Below, in pieces: positions 15,306-25,346 of a stretch of 64,000 nucleotides of DNA. This DNA is from Deltaproteobacteria bacterium (GTDB lineage Bacteria; Desulfobacterota; Desulfobacteria; Desulfobacterales; Desulfatirhabdiaceae): assembly GCA_016219185.1 (NCBI GenBank), contig JACRBZ010000086.1:62001-126000 (forward strand), written 5' to 3'. The position numbers and the translations under genes were made by a program. Each line of letters begins with the position of its first letter. Positions within the stretch are counted from its first letter, which is position 1. The notes under the pieces were generated by a model, which worked only from the letters and a program-made list of their open reading frames with translations, made no database searches and was not told the DNA's origin.

Positions 15306-18300
15306 TTAAAGTGCTTTTAATTGCTCAGGATGATAATTCCGGACGGACATATGTTTCTGCCCTATTGCCCGATTTAAAACAGCAATCAATTCATTCATCT
15401 GATAGGGTTTCTGAATAAAACCCGACAGGCCATGGCCGATAAAACGCTCGGTTGCTTCCTGTTCGCTGAATCCGCTGGACAGGATCACCCGTACGTCCGG
15501 CCGGATTCGCCTTAATTCAGAGAAAGCAGCCACACCGTCCATGCGGGGCATGGTCAGATCCAGAAGAACGCAGTTGATTTCATCGACATGATCGCGAAAA
15601 ATTTCTATGGCATGTACGCCATCAACCGCTGTCAGTGTTTTAAACCCGGCCCGGGTAATCATGGCTTCACAGAGATTGCAAACCATTTCGTCATCGTCAA
15701 CGATCAGTACCGTGCCGGAAGCCTCCCGGGCTGAACCGGGATCAGACATCAGATCGCTTGATTCCTTTCCGGCCCGTACGATTGGGGACACGGGTAAAAG
15801 CACCCGAATGGACGTGCCTTTTTCCGGTTTGCTGTCCAACAGCAGTGCACCATGATGGCCTCGGACAATGCCCAGTACTGCGGACATGCCAAGCCCCCGC
15901 CCTGTGAACTTGGTGGTAAAAAACGGATCGAAAAGCCGCTGCTGCGTTTCACTGTCCATACCACAACCGGTGTCCGAAACCTCAAGCCAGACGAATCTTC
16001 CGGCTCCGGGCTTTTCTTCAACACGACTGCGGCTTAAAGCCGCATCATCGCAGTCCTGGACACCGGTCGCTATCGTGATTACCCCGGCCTGGCCGCCAAT
16101 GGCCTCGGACGCATTGGTGATCAGGTTCATGATGATCTGCTGCATCTGTCCGGGATCGACAGACGTTAGCGACAGGTTTTCTTCCATGTCCAGATTCATG
16201 GTGACGTTCCTGGATATTGCGGCACGAAGCATGTGCGCGTTTTCCGTAACAAGCTCGCTCAGATTCACATCCCTGACGACAAACTGGCCCTTTCCCGAAT
16301 AGGCCAGCATCTGGCGTGTCAGCTCCGAGGCGCGTTTGGCCGCATTGACGGCCTGATCAATGCTGGATCGCGCCAGGGAGACCGGAGACAAATCGTCAAG
16401 CGCCAGTTCCAGATTGCCCAGAACCGCCATCAGCAGATTGTTGAAATCATGGGCAATACCCCCAGCCAAAACACCGAGACTTTCCAGTTTCTGAGCGTGC
16501 AGAAGTTGACGCTCCAGCTCCAGGCGCTCTTCTTCCGCCTTCTTGCGGTCGGTAATATCCCGGATAGCTGCCACATGAACACCCTGCCCTCTCCAGGTAA
16601 AAAATCTTCCATCTATTTCCACGGGAAAAATCGTACCATCCTTGCGCCGGTGAAATCGCAGGGGAATGACACGTTCGCCTTGCGGGGAATGTTGAGTTAC
16701 CTGGTTCGTCAGCGCTGGTTCGGATGAAAGGTCCTCATCTCGCATGTTCAGGAGTTCTTCCCTGCTATAGCCATACATTTTCGTTGCGGCGTTATTGGCC
16801 TCCAGGAGCCGGCCGGTCCGGTTATCAATGAGAAAAATGGCTTCCATTCCCAATTCAAACAGTTCGATATATTTTTCATTGCTCTCCCGAAGCTTCTCTT
16901 CTGCATGTTTTCGGTCGGTAATATCGATTACAGAAATGACGCCTGCCGGTGAACCGCCCAGCAAAGTCGATGCACCGGAAAGATCCACCCATTTTGCCGT
17001 ACCGTCCTTGGCAATGATCTTGAATTCATAGCGCTGAATCACAGCCTGACCCTGCTGACGTTGCTGGCCCCGCGCGCGGATCATCTCCCGATGATCCGGA
17101 TGAACAATATCCCAGAAGTTCAGACTGCGGAGTTCCTCCGCCGAATAACCACAAATCACTTCGGCGGCCGGATTTGCATACACCCATTTATCGTACTGAT
17201 AGAGCATGATCGCGGTGGGAGTGGATTCAGCCAGAACGCGGAATTTGTCATTGCTTTCCTGTAGAGCTGTTTCGATCTGATGGTGGCCCGAAACCAGTTG
17301 ATTGGCCACCCGGGCGATCTCCTGAAACTCAGCAAAAACCAGTTGATCCGGTTCAATCGCCACGGACCGAGTCGCTGCCTGTTCAAAAAAGAAATTAAAT
17401 GCGCGCATGCCGGATCGAATCCGGTTGGAAAATAAGCGGGACCAACACAGTATCAGGGTCACAAGAACCAGAAGAATCGCAATACTTTTATAGACTTTTG
17501 CCCGAAGGCCTGCCTTGAGCACATCCCGCTTCTGAGCAATATCCCGGTCGATGTCATCCAGATACACACCCGAACCGATGATCCATCCCCATTCCGGTAT
17601 GCCCCGAACATAGGCCAGTTTGGGTGTTGGGGTTTCTGAATCCAGTTTGCGCCAGGCATAAGATACAAATCCTTCTCCGGAACCCGTAACCACGGCAATT
17701 TGCTCCTGAGAGATCTTTACGCCGTTTGGGTCGGAGAGATCCCAGAGATTCCCGGTTCCCCGGGTGATCTTGCCATTTGAAAACAGCGGGTCTGCTTGAA
17801 CGGTACTGGCAAAAAAATACCCACTCGGTTCAAACTGCATCGCAACCACCCGATTAATTACCTCGTCCTGAATTTCCCGGGCAACATCATCCAGGTATTC
17901 TCCTGTTCCGATTACCCAATCATATGGCTGAAACGCCCTGACAAACGCGATTTTTGAAAAATCTCTTCCGGCATCTCCGGGTTTTGTCCACGTATATTGA
18001 TAGAATCCCCGCTCATTGATATTTACAAGATCGAGCATATCTCGAACGACGAGCTCTCCTCTGGCACCGGTAACAGTCAGCAAATTCAGACCTTCCATTT
18101 CCGGTCTGTCCGCAAAAAGCTCACTTACACCGTTGACATTGACTGCAAAATAATATCCCCGACCATTATTAAAACGAACAGGCCGTAGCGCATCCTTGAT
18201 CATTTTCTGGATTTCAGCCGGTGTCCGAAAGGCCCGGTTCTCCGAATAAATGTTCATGGCTATCTGATGGGCTTCTTCCACTCGCGATTCAATGGTAGCC

Positions 18301-18542
18301 TTCAGCCGGGTTTCAGTCTGATTCATCATGTACCGGATATAATCCACAACGCCGGCAACCTGATCCCGAATCAGAATCCGCCGATCTTCAAGAAAAGTTT
18401 CCCGCAGGGACTTGGATTCTGTCTTAAATGCGGCGTATTCATCATGAATCCAGATCAGCCCCCACAATCCCAGAGAGACCAGGGTCAGTAAAATCATATT
18501 AACCAGGAACCGTTGGGTGATTCCTGAAGTCTTGCGTGGCAT
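15306..18542 (-). CDS. Membrane hybrid histidine kinase: tandem Cache, two PAS, HisKA, HATPase, receiver
   Basis: A 1078-residue sensor. A membrane helix near residues 14-36 is followed by two sCache_2-type periplasmic domains (RGYYFAVN...ELFADRP and SGYFFAS...LFSNG). A second helix at about 355-378 leads to two PAS domains, each ending in ITDRK, then HisKA (GGIAHDFNNLLMAVLGN), HATPase (NLITNASEA, DTGCGMD, GRGLGMSAV) and a receiver (phospho-Asp in VLLDLTMPRMDG). Tandem Cache domains usually bind small metabolites such as organic acids. The start at 18542 follows GGAG; a start 27 nt further upstream is possible. No separate output regulator is adjacent. Confidence 0.92.
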   Translation of the reverse strand: MPRKTSGITQRFLVNMILLTLVSLGLWGLIWIHDEYAAFKTESKSLRETFLEDRRILIRDQVAGVVDYIRYMMNQTETRLKATIESRVEEAHQIAMNIYSENRAFRTPAEIQKMIKDALRPVRFNNGRGYYFAVNVNGVSELFADRPEMEGLNLLTVTGARGELVVRDMLDLVNINERGFYQYTWTKPGDAGRDFSKIAFVRAFQPYDWVIGTGEYLDDVAREIQDEVINRVVAMQFEPSGYFFASTVQADPLFSNGKITRGTGNLWDLSDPNGVKISQEQIAVVTGSGEGFVSYAWRKLDSETPTPKLAYVRGIPEWGWIIGSGVYLDDIDRDIAQKRDVLKAGLRAKVYKSIAILLVLVTLILCWSRLFSNRIRSGMRAFNFFFEQAATRSVAIEPDQLVFAEFQEIARVANQLVSGHHQIETALQESNDKFRVLAESTPTAIMLYQYDKWVYANPAAEVICGYSAEELRSLNFWDIVHPDHREMIRARGQQRQQGQAVIQRYEFKIIAKDGTAKWVDLSGASTLLGGSPAGVISVIDITDRKHAEEKLRESNEKYIELFELGMEAIFLIDNRTGRLLEANNAATKMYGYSREELLNMRDEDLSSEPALTNQVTQHSPQGERVIPLRFHRRKDGTIFPVEIDGRFFTWRGQGVHVAAIRDITDRKKAEEERLELERQLLHAQKLESLGVLAGGIAHDFNNLLMAVLGNLELALDDLSPVSLARSSIDQAVNAAKRASELTRQMLAYSGKGQFVVRDVNLSELVTENAHMLRAAISRNVTMNLDMEENLSLTSVDPGQMQQIIMNLITNASEAIGGQAGVITIATGVQDCDDAALSRSRVEEKPGAGRFVWLEVSDTGCGMDSETQQRLFDPFFTTKFTGRGLGMSAVLGIVRGHHGALLLDSKPEKGTSIRVLLPVSPIVRAGKESSDLMSDPGSAREASGTVLIVDDDEMVCNLCEAMITRAGFKTLTAVDGVHAIEIFRDHVDEINCVLLDLTMPRMDGVAAFSELRRIRPDVRVILSSGFSEQEATERFIGHGLSGFIQKPYQMNELIAVLNRAIGQKHMSVRNYHPEQLKAL

Positions 18543-18883
18543 AAAAACGCACTCCATCACGTCATACAATTAAAAGAACAGATTATCATCCGCGTTTACT
18601 GAATATCTGTTCAGCATCCTGCCTGAAACAGCAGGTAGTTTATCATAAAAAAAGCCCTATCAACAAGGAAGAACAATTGTTTCAAATGTTGCCGCCCTGT
18701 AATCAAAGAGCGAGGAAACAAATTTGAGATCGGACCTATGCTCAGGTATCCGTCAATATATTCTTGACGATTGAGAAATATCGGACGATATAGATGCGAC
18801 ATGTTACATCAAGCTTGATTGTGGTAATAAAAAAATGATGTATTCCACAATGAAGATGACACTGGCAAATTGAGAAAGGGACC
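18543..18883. other. Intergenic region between divergent genes
   Basis: It separates the minus-strand kinase from the plus-strand thioesterase and should contain both promoters. No gene or clear repeat is visible; small frames here lack ribosome sites. Confidence 0.4.
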
Positions 18884-19288
18884 ATGAAAAAAATACTTAA
18901 AATCCAAATCAATGTCAGATTCCGTGATATTGACGGCATGGGGCATGTTAATAATGCAGTATTTTTCACCTATTTTGAAGAAGGGAGAATTGCATTATTT
19001 CAAAACTTTTCAAAGGATTCAGGTTTTTCTGCTTTTCCATTTATCCTGGCTCACATAAGCTGTGATTATCTCCGGCCCATTACACTGAATACCCGACTGT
19101 CGCTTGAGATGTGGGTAAAGGAAATTGGAAGTAAAAGTTTTGGGCTGGGCTATAAGCTGACGGACCTGTCGGATGCGTCAATTATATATGCAAAAGGTGA
19201 GTCCGTTCAGGTCTGCTTTGATTACGAAGAAAATAAGTCCATTGCCGTTCCCGCTGCATTAAAGAAAAAACTGATTGAATATCAATAA
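18884..19288 (+). CDS. Hotdog-fold acyl-CoA thioesterase (YbgC/4HBT type)
   Basis: A 134-residue single hotdog domain. The motif RFRDIDGMGHVNNAVFFTYFEEGR carries the catalytic Asp of the 4-hydroxybenzoyl-CoA thioesterase/YbgC family, and the long central helix is followed by the usual five strands. It should hydrolyse short or aromatic acyl-CoA thioesters in the cytoplasm. AAAGGGA lies before the ATG. It is monocistronic, so the substrate cannot be guessed from context. Confidence 0.88.
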   Translation: MKKILKIQINVRFRDIDGMGHVNNAVFFTYFEEGRIALFQNFSKDSGFSAFPFILAHISCDYLRPITLNTRLSLEMWVKEIGSKSFGLGYKLTDLSDASIIYAKGESVQVCFDYEENKSIAVPAALKKKLIEYQ

Positions 19289-19419
19289 GAGGCAAGCCAG
19301 ATAGTTGAAAACAAACGGTTCATTTCCAACACAGACCATCATAAAAATTGTTTTCCGCCTTTTGCGGCAAGATATGGGGAATGCTGCAAGTGAATCGGCA
19401 CGAAAACCCTTATAGGAGC

Positions 19420-20334
19420 CTATTCGCCTGCGATTCGTTTGTACAGTTTCTCGATGAGTTGTTGCACTCCGGAAGTGTCCTTTACCCGGACCGCACCGAA
19501 GACGTATTGACCTGCCTGTTCAACCACAACATCTCCATACAGCGGATCGCTGGCTTTCAGGGAAATATGATGCTGCATCGGGGCGATCTTGACGTTTTTC
19601 TCTGATGTTTTCAGATATTCGCCGTATTGATCAAATGCCTTTCGCGCCGCATCCAAGGAGTTTTCAAGCACCAGAAAGACCAGAACCTGATCATTATTCA
19701 CAATGGCGTCAGCCACAATCCCCTTGCGAAAAAATTCATACCCGAGAAGACTTTGAGCGATATACCGGATGCTCTTTCGCTCAATACCCGGAACAGTGAA
19801 CGCCTCGAGTTCCTTGGGTCTGCCCGTTTTCTGGGGGAGTTTTTGTGAGATGGCACGGGCGCATGCAAGGAAAATATCGGGCCCGGGATTCGTTGTTCCG
19901 CTTGCCTGAAGCCTTACAAAATACCTGTCCTGATAGAAAAGAAGCTGAGATGAAGAAGCCGTGCCCTCCGCGCCAACACTCACATCCGCATCATTCTTTC
20001 TCCGGTAATTTGCATACATCCCAAAGGCATCCAGCAAAGAGCCCATTTTATAGATATCGGCATCAAAAGCTGCCTGCGGATCATTCCTGCTCACATATCT
20101 GGCAAAGGCAAGCACCTCGAATCCATACGGGAAATAGAGCTCTGATTCGCCATTGATGTGATCGAAGAGTGTTTCCTTGTCAAAGAGGATTACCTTGCCA
20201 TCCATGGGCCAGTCCTCGAAGCATGCGGAAGCAGGCAGCGCTTTGGCGATATCGGTTTCCACCGAATAACCCGTAATCGGCGCAAGGAGTATCCACAAGA
20301 TTATCAGATGGGTGATTCCATAATTTTTCTGCAT
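19420..20334 (-). CDS. Exported DUF6599-family protein
   Basis: A 304-residue protein with a signal peptide (about 1-24). The segment LFDHINGESELYFPYGF resembles the conserved NGGAELY motif of the DUF6599 family, whose function is unknown. The rest alternates beta strands and helices without cysteines. The gene follows the Fe-S aldo/keto reductase gene by only 21 bp in the same direction, so the two probably share a transcript and both act outside the cytoplasm. Confidence 0.75.
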   Translation of the reverse strand: MQKNYGITHLIILWILLAPITGYSVETDIAKALPASACFEDWPMDGKVILFDKETLFDHINGESELYFPYGFEVLAFARYVSRNDPQAAFDADIYKMGSLLDAFGMYANYRRKNDADVSVGAEGTASSSQLLFYQDRYFVRLQASGTTNPGPDIFLACARAISQKLPQKTGRPKELEAFTVPGIERKSIRYIAQSLLGYEFFRKGIVADAIVNNDQVLVFLVLENSLDAARKAFDQYGEYLKTSEKNVKIAPMQHHISLKASDPLYGDVVVEQAGQYVFGAVRVKDTSGVQQLIEKLYKRIAGE

Positions 20335-20355
20335 GCCGTATCTCCCGGAAGTCCA

Positions 20356-21534
20356 CTAAACCAGCAATTCCCTGGCTCTTACCATTTTTGCCCGGATATT
20401 TAGCCCATTGACACAGCGCGCAACACACGCCGAACAGTCAAGGCACGCCCTGGCAGAAGCGGATACCGGAATCTCACGGTATGTGGACAGGGCCAGTTCG
20501 TGGTTTCCGTAACCTTCCGCATACATCAGCGAACGGTTGATCGTGCTGATCTCCACGCCCATGGGGCATGTCCCTTCGCATTTTCCGCATAAATGACAGT
20601 AGTAGGGCTTCACGGCGGCATGGTAACGTTGCAGGATGCGTTCATCCGCAAGTTCAAAGGACATCCCCATTACGGCAATATCTTCCTTGAGCTGGGACAA
20701 GTCTTTCATGCCCGGAATCGCGGCAGTGATATTCGGATTTTGGAGAGTCCATTTGAGCGCTGCCTGGTGGGGGCTGATCTTTCCCAAAACTTTGGTTGCA
20801 TACCCGCCTGCCAGGGTCTTCATTGCAATGATACCGATATTTGCCCTGGCAGCCCGTTCTATTGCGGCAGTAATATCCTTGTCGCTTTTAAAGTTGACGG
20901 CCACAAGCGCCGTATCAAAGAATCGGTCCGGGTCATCCGCAAGGGCATTGAGCACTTCAGCCTGATTTTTATGCGTGGTGATTCCACAGAAACGCACCTT
21001 GCCCTGTTCTTTCAATTTGACGATCGCTTCCCGCGTTTCCGGAATGAATAATCTCTCTTTGCCGGTAAGGCTATGAAGCTGGATCACATCGATATAGTCT
21101 GTTTCAAGTGCTTTGAGGCTTGCCTCGACATCGTTGATGATATCCGCTTTTGAAACCGAAGAGGGTAGTGTCTTTGTTGCCACGAATATCTTATCGCGCC
21201 TGCCTTTTAACGCCTTGGAGACAATTTCCTCGTTCTTTCCCCCCATGTATATTCTGGCTGTGTCAACATAGTTGACGCCGTGATCAAAGGCGACTTTTAT
21301 CACTTCCGGCTCAGGCGTCAGCATTGCTCCAAAGCTTACGACGGTGATTTTCATTCCGGTTCGGCCCAAGATCCGATATACGGGCGCGGGAAAGGCAAAT
21401 GGTTCATCTGCGGAACAGTATTCCACTGCCTTGGCAAGGGTATTGCTCCCAAGGAAGGCTGAAGTTGTCCCCAACACGCCGACCTTCAGAAACTCTCTTC
21501 TGTTCAATCCTGTGAATTTCTTTCCTTTGACCAT
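20356..21534 (-). CDS. Tat-exported aldo/keto reductase with two C-terminal 4Fe-4S motifs
   Basis: A 392-residue protein. It begins with a twin-arginine signal (NRREFLKVG) and continues with an AKR barrel (about 50-310) holding the catalytic Asp and Tyr (DTARIYMG), Lys (VATKT) and His (QLHSL). The C-terminal region has two CxxCxxCxxxC sets (CHLCGKCEGTC and CLDCSACVARC). The family couples an AKR barrel to ferredoxin-like clusters and is common in anaerobes; the physiological substrate is unknown. A Tat signal means export as a folded, cofactor-loaded protein, which is unusual for an NAD(P)H-type enzyme. AGGGGG precedes the ATG. Confidence 0.88.
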   Translation of the reverse strand: MVKGKKFTGLNRREFLKVGVLGTTSAFLGSNTLAKAVEYCSADEPFAFPAPVYRILGRTGMKITVVSFGAMLTPEPEVIKVAFDHGVNYVDTARIYMGGKNEEIVSKALKGRRDKIFVATKTLPSSVSKADIINDVEASLKALETDYIDVIQLHSLTGKERLFIPETREAIVKLKEQGKVRFCGITTHKNQAEVLNALADDPDRFFDTALVAVNFKSDKDITAAIERAARANIGIIAMKTLAGGYATKVLGKISPHQAALKWTLQNPNITAAIPGMKDLSQLKEDIAVMGMSFELADERILQRYHAAVKPYYCHLCGKCEGTCPMGVEISTINRSLMYAEGYGNHELALSTYREIPVSASARACLDCSACVARCVNGLNIRAKMVRARELLV

Positions 21535-21683
21535 GGCAACCCCCTTCAGTTGAATATTGCTTCAGATCAGACCTGAGGAAATAAGCGTTGATTTTGCCCG
21601 TACACGAAATTTGTTTGTGGTAACCGAGGATGGCCCGGAAAAATTGGTTGCAGTCTTCATGGCCCGCTACGATGACCGCATGC

Positions 21684-22562
21684 TTATACATCCATAATTT
21701 TTATGGCTGATGTCGAATCCTGAATGGCCGTTACAACTATTTCAGGCCTGACCTCCACTCCTGTCCACAGGGCAATCGTGCGCTTGGCCTGATTGGAAAG
21801 TGACGAAAGGCCATCCATAAACCGGATGCCTTTGCCCTGAGCCATATCCCGCCAAAAATTCCGCGGGCGGCCGTAATTCAGGTCAATCACCAGTTCGCAA
21901 TCCGGCAATTGAAGTCGGTTCGCCAGTTCGGACAGCTCCACGCCCTCATCGGGACTGGATACAGATGTCGCATTGACCACTAGATTTACCGGAAGGATTT
22001 GATCTGTAAGGGCCCCCAATGAAATCGCTTCTCCGCCGATTTGATTGACGATGGCGTTGGTCTTTTCCTGGCTTCGGCCGGCGACAAGAATGGATTTCGC
22101 ATGAACCCAGTTAAGGATGAAGACAACCGCCCTGGCCGCGCCGCCTGTCCCGAATATAAGCGCTGATTTGCCTGCGGCATCAAAACCGGCATCTTTCAGG
22201 GCGTCCATGAAGCCGATGGCGTTGGTGTTATACCCTTTGAGTTTATCTCCTTTCCGTACAATGGTGTTAACCGAACCGATAATTGTCGCACCCTCGGAAA
22301 GTTCATCAAGATAGGGGATAACCGCTTCCTTGTATGGAATGGTGACATTGGCGCCGGTTACATTTAGGATTCTGATCTCTCTCATCGCTTTTTCGATCTC
22401 GCCGGATTTGACCAGGAAAGGCTCGTAACTTCCTTTTATGCCAACCTTTTTCATTATCGCTGAAAAATATTCCGGTGCTTTTGTATGAAATACCCGTTCA
22501 TCACCTAAAATATAAAATTTTTTTTCGATCTCCAGATTTCCGGAAACAGGATGACTTTCCAT
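21684..22562 (-). CDS. Shikimate dehydrogenase-like protein (AroE paralogue) with altered active site
   Basis: A 292-residue protein with the AroE fold: N-terminal substrate domain, NVTIPYKE with Lys78 in the catalytic position, a Rossmann nucleotide site (FGTGGAARAV) and NATSVS. However, the catalytic Asp of the GxNTD motif is Asn114 (GYNTNAIG), and the substrate-binding SxS motif near the N-terminus is replaced by HTKAP. These changes argue against ordinary shikimate reduction. It could act on another hydroxy-acid or be a degenerate copy. The aldo/keto reductase gene follows 149 bp downstream. Confidence 0.8.
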   Translation of the reverse strand: MESHPVSGNLEIEKKFYILGDERVFHTKAPEYFSAIMKKVGIKGSYEPFLVKSGEIEKAMREIRILNVTGANVTIPYKEAVIPYLDELSEGATIIGSVNTIVRKGDKLKGYNTNAIGFMDALKDAGFDAAGKSALIFGTGGAARAVVFILNWVHAKSILVAGRSQEKTNAIVNQIGGEAISLGALTDQILPVNLVVNATSVSSPDEGVELSELANRLQLPDCELVIDLNYGRPRNFWRDMAQGKGIRFMDGLSSLSNQAKRTIALWTGVEVRPEIVVTAIQDSTSAIKIMDV

Positions 22563-22901
22563 TTCATCGCCTCTTTTAACTATCTATAATTAATCGTCAA
22601 AAATTAAAAGCCGAACAACTAAGCCCCTCATTTTTATCGAATATTTACAATGTGCTTGTTATTCACTTTCCGACGCGATCCTTATTTGTTCACAGAACTC
22701 ATTTGCGTTACCGTAATCATGGTCCGCCACCTGAGCCCACTGAAAGACTTATAGCAGGATGGGTAAAGAAGCAATGATTGGCGCCGGTCTCCGACGGAGC
22801 AGCGCGCCAATATCCACGCCTTAAAGCATGAACACTTGAGAACGAAAAAAAGAAGAAGACCACAATGAAGAACATGAGAAAATTAATCGCGCAACAGGCT
22901 C
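22563..22901. other. Intergenic region with an imperfect hairpin
   Basis: No convincing gene. An 8-bp inverted repeat (ATTGGCGC 22777-22784 / GCGCCAAT 22804-22811) with a smaller inner CTCC/GGAG pairing lies downstream of the diguanylate cyclase gene. It may end the exopolysaccharide transcript, although the T tract after it on the minus strand is weak. Confidence 0.45.
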
Positions 22902-23939
22902 TTAAGCGATCATCGAAACGCCATTCTTGCCGCTGACCTTGATTTGAAACAAGGCACCATCGGCAAGGGTCAGCAGTTCCTGGCAATTGCCGGCATCCTC
23001 GGGAAAGGAGGCCAGCCCCAGACTGATCCCAACATGAATGTTGTGCCCGTAGTCGCTGAGATACGGTGTTTCATTGATCTGTATGCGGATATCTTCCGCC
23101 TTTTGGTATGCCGCGGCCTTGGACATATCCGGAAGAACCACCACGAATTCATCCCCGCCGTAGGCAACTCCAAAAGCCGGTTCATGAATGCTTCCCCGAA
23201 TGGTGCAGGCAATTTCGTGAAGAACCTGGCTGCCTTTAAGATGTCCATAAGAATCGACCACCTGCTTGAAATTATCCACATCCATGAAGATCAGGGACAC
23301 GGGAACGCGGCTGGCGCTTCTTTCAGAAATCATGGCGGCAAGAGTCTGATAGAGGTAACGGGTGTTATACATGCCAGTCAGGTTATCGCGGATGGACAGA
23401 TCATGAATCTGCGTATAGCGCTTCATGTTTTCCACGGCAATCGCCGCATAATCCGCAACAACCGAAAGCAGGCAAATGGTCCGCTCGCCGGTGCTGCAGG
23501 GGTTCACCAGCTCGATTACCCCGGAACATTTGCCGGCAAAGACAAGGGGAACGGCGATAATGGATCGTGTTGTCATCCCGGAAAGCCGATCCACCGTGCT
23601 GCAGAACATGGGGTTTTCGTATACGTTGTTGACGATCATGGGGCTTTTTCGCAGAACCGCCTGCCCGGCAATGCCCTCTCCAATCTTTAAACGGATGTCC
23701 TTGACGATATCCGGATTCAGATTCACGCAGACTTCAAATCGCAATTCCCCTGTTTTTTCATCCAACAGCAGCAGAGACCAGTTTTTAGCGGGAAGCAGCT
23801 CGGAAACTTTTTGAAGCATCTTTCTGAAAAACCGCTTGGGCTCCAGTTCAGAGGTCAATGCTTTCCCAATCTCCAGGCAGGAGAGACAATCCTCCCGGCT
23901 AAGCGGGTTTTTCTGCGGCGAAAGTGTCTGTTCAATCAT
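22902..23939 (-). CDS. GAF-GGDEF diguanylate cyclase
   Basis: A 345-residue cytoplasmic protein with a GAF domain (about 20-175, with GEGIAGQAV) and a GGDEF domain (about 190-345). The active-site motif is an intact YGGDEF, and DNLTGMYNTRY and FMDVDNFK (metal-binding Asp) are present, so it should make cyclic di-GMP from two GTP. No RxxD inhibitory site is evident before GGDEF. It is the last gene of the exopolysaccharide unit, 78 bp after the glycosyltransferase, which suggests that it feeds c-di-GMP to polymer synthesis. Confidence 0.92.
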   Translation of the reverse strand: MIEQTLSPQKNPLSREDCLSCLEIGKALTSELEPKRFFRKMLQKVSELLPAKNWSLLLLDEKTGELRFEVCVNLNPDIVKDIRLKIGEGIAGQAVLRKSPMIVNNVYENPMFCSTVDRLSGMTTRSIIAVPLVFAGKCSGVIELVNPCSTGERTICLLSVVADYAAIAVENMKRYTQIHDLSIRDNLTGMYNTRYLYQTLAAMISERSASRVPVSLIFMDVDNFKQVVDSYGHLKGSQVLHEIACTIRGSIHEPAFGVAYGGDEFVVVLPDMSKAAAYQKAEDIRIQINETPYLSDYGHNIHVGISLGLASFPEDAGNCQELLTLADGALFQIKVSGKNGVSMIA

Positions 23940-24017
23940 ACGGAATCACCTTTGAATCGGTACCCGGGTTATTCTGAAAGATCATTCAACATTATTTTTA
24001 TTGAACGGACCAAAAGA

Positions 24018-25304
24018 CTATCCTTTGACATAGTGTTCGCAATCCTGCAAGTCCACCTCGAACCGCTGTGTTTTGTCCCATTTGTGCTCGCGCCGCAGGA
24101 TGAAATCATCATAGACTCCTTTCAAGACCACGGCAATCCAGAGCTGACAGTAGGTGAAGTAGGACAAGACGATGAGCCCGATATTGAGCGGCGTGTCTTC
24201 CCTGTCACGCGACAGTGCGATGATCAGCTCGAGCGTGAAGAGGCCGAAAGCAAAGAACCACACCTCGCGGTATGGGCCGGGAACCGGAATCGAAATCCAG
24301 CCGAGAACCGCCAGCACAAAAAGCATATCCGAGAGCAGGATCGCCATGAAAAAAAGATAGTACACGGCCATGGTATAGAAGAGTTCCATACCCACTACCC
24401 TCGGTTTGATTTTGAAGATACGGGAAACGTGCTTTTCAAGCACATAGTTGTTACCCCGCGCCCACCGTACCCGCTGTTTGAACCAGACCCGTAAATTCTC
24501 CGGTTCCTGCTCCCAGGTGACCGCATAGGGAATGAACTTGATCAGATACCCGGCTTCGTAGATTCGAATGGAAAGCTCGGAATCTTCGGTCAGGGCTTCC
24601 GTATCCCATCCTCCCAATTCCTCGATAAGGGTCCGCCGCATCAGGTAATTTGTGCCTGGAAGCGTCGCCATCTGGAACAGATTCCACCGGCCGGCCTGAA
24701 TGATCCACTGGAAGGCAAGCCCTTCGATATTGATAAAGCGGGTCAGAAGATTTTTCTTCTTGTTGATACAACGGAATTTACCGACAACCGCGCCAAGGCG
24801 CTCATCGGAGACGAGCTGGCGGGCAAGATGAATTACGGAATCCGATTCGGGGGTATTGTCGGCATCAAAAATTCCGATGACATGGTGGCGGCAGAGTTCA
24901 AGTCCCTGATTCAATGCGGCTGCCTTGCCCCGCGCGGCAAGCGCTGCGGGAACATTAAAGAGCCGGACCCTTGAATCCCGGGAAGCAACCGTTTCGACAA
25001 TGCTTGCGGTATCATCCGTGCTGCCATCGTTGATGACCAGAAATTCGATTTTTTCCCGGGGGTAATTGAGATTCAGGAGTGCGTCCAGCGTCTTTGCAAT
25101 CACAATCCCCTCATTATGGGCGGGAATCATGATGGAAATCGCGGGAAGCTCCGGACTGGCTTGCTCGAGCTGTTCGCACCTGCGTTGTGCACGGAATCCA
25201 TATATGTAGCCCAGCATGAACAGGATAAATTGATAGCCCAGCATGAACCAGATGACAACAACACTAAAGACGAACGCGTAATTCAAAACCAGATGCGAAA
25301 ACAT
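24018..25304 (-). CDS. Processive family 2 glycosyltransferase (PgaC/BcsA-like)
   Basis: A 428-residue membrane protein. Hydrophobic N-terminal helices precede a GT2 domain with VINDGSTDD (UDP binding), FDADNTPE (DxD-like metal site), TEDSE (catalytic base) and QRVRW (the processive QxxRW motif). Two or three C-terminal membrane helices follow. It should polymerise a hexosamine-type sugar from UDP-sugar and extrude it through the inner membrane. No PilZ domain is fused. It lies between the deacetylase/hydrolase fusion (42 bp gap) and the diguanylate cyclase. Confidence 0.92.
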   Translation of the reverse strand: MFSHLVLNYAFVFSVVVIWFMLGYQFILFMLGYIYGFRAQRRCEQLEQASPELPAISIMIPAHNEGIVIAKTLDALLNLNYPREKIEFLVINDGSTDDTASIVETVASRDSRVRLFNVPAALAARGKAAALNQGLELCRHHVIGIFDADNTPESDSVIHLARQLVSDERLGAVVGKFRCINKKKNLLTRFINIEGLAFQWIIQAGRWNLFQMATLPGTNYLMRRTLIEELGGWDTEALTEDSELSIRIYEAGYLIKFIPYAVTWEQEPENLRVWFKQRVRWARGNNYVLEKHVSRIFKIKPRVVGMELFYTMAVYYLFFMAILLSDMLFVLAVLGWISIPVPGPYREVWFFAFGLFTLELIIALSRDREDTPLNIGLIVLSYFTYCQLWIAVVLKGVYDDFILRREHKWDKTQRFEVDLQDCEHYVKG

Positions 25305-25346
25305 GATTAATCCCTTATTTTGGCTCCCGCCATTGGAAAAAGGCTT

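Noticed and set aside
15103..15309. A 68-codon plus-strand frame before the second kinase gene's 3' end
   Set aside because: No ribosome site and no recognisable motif.
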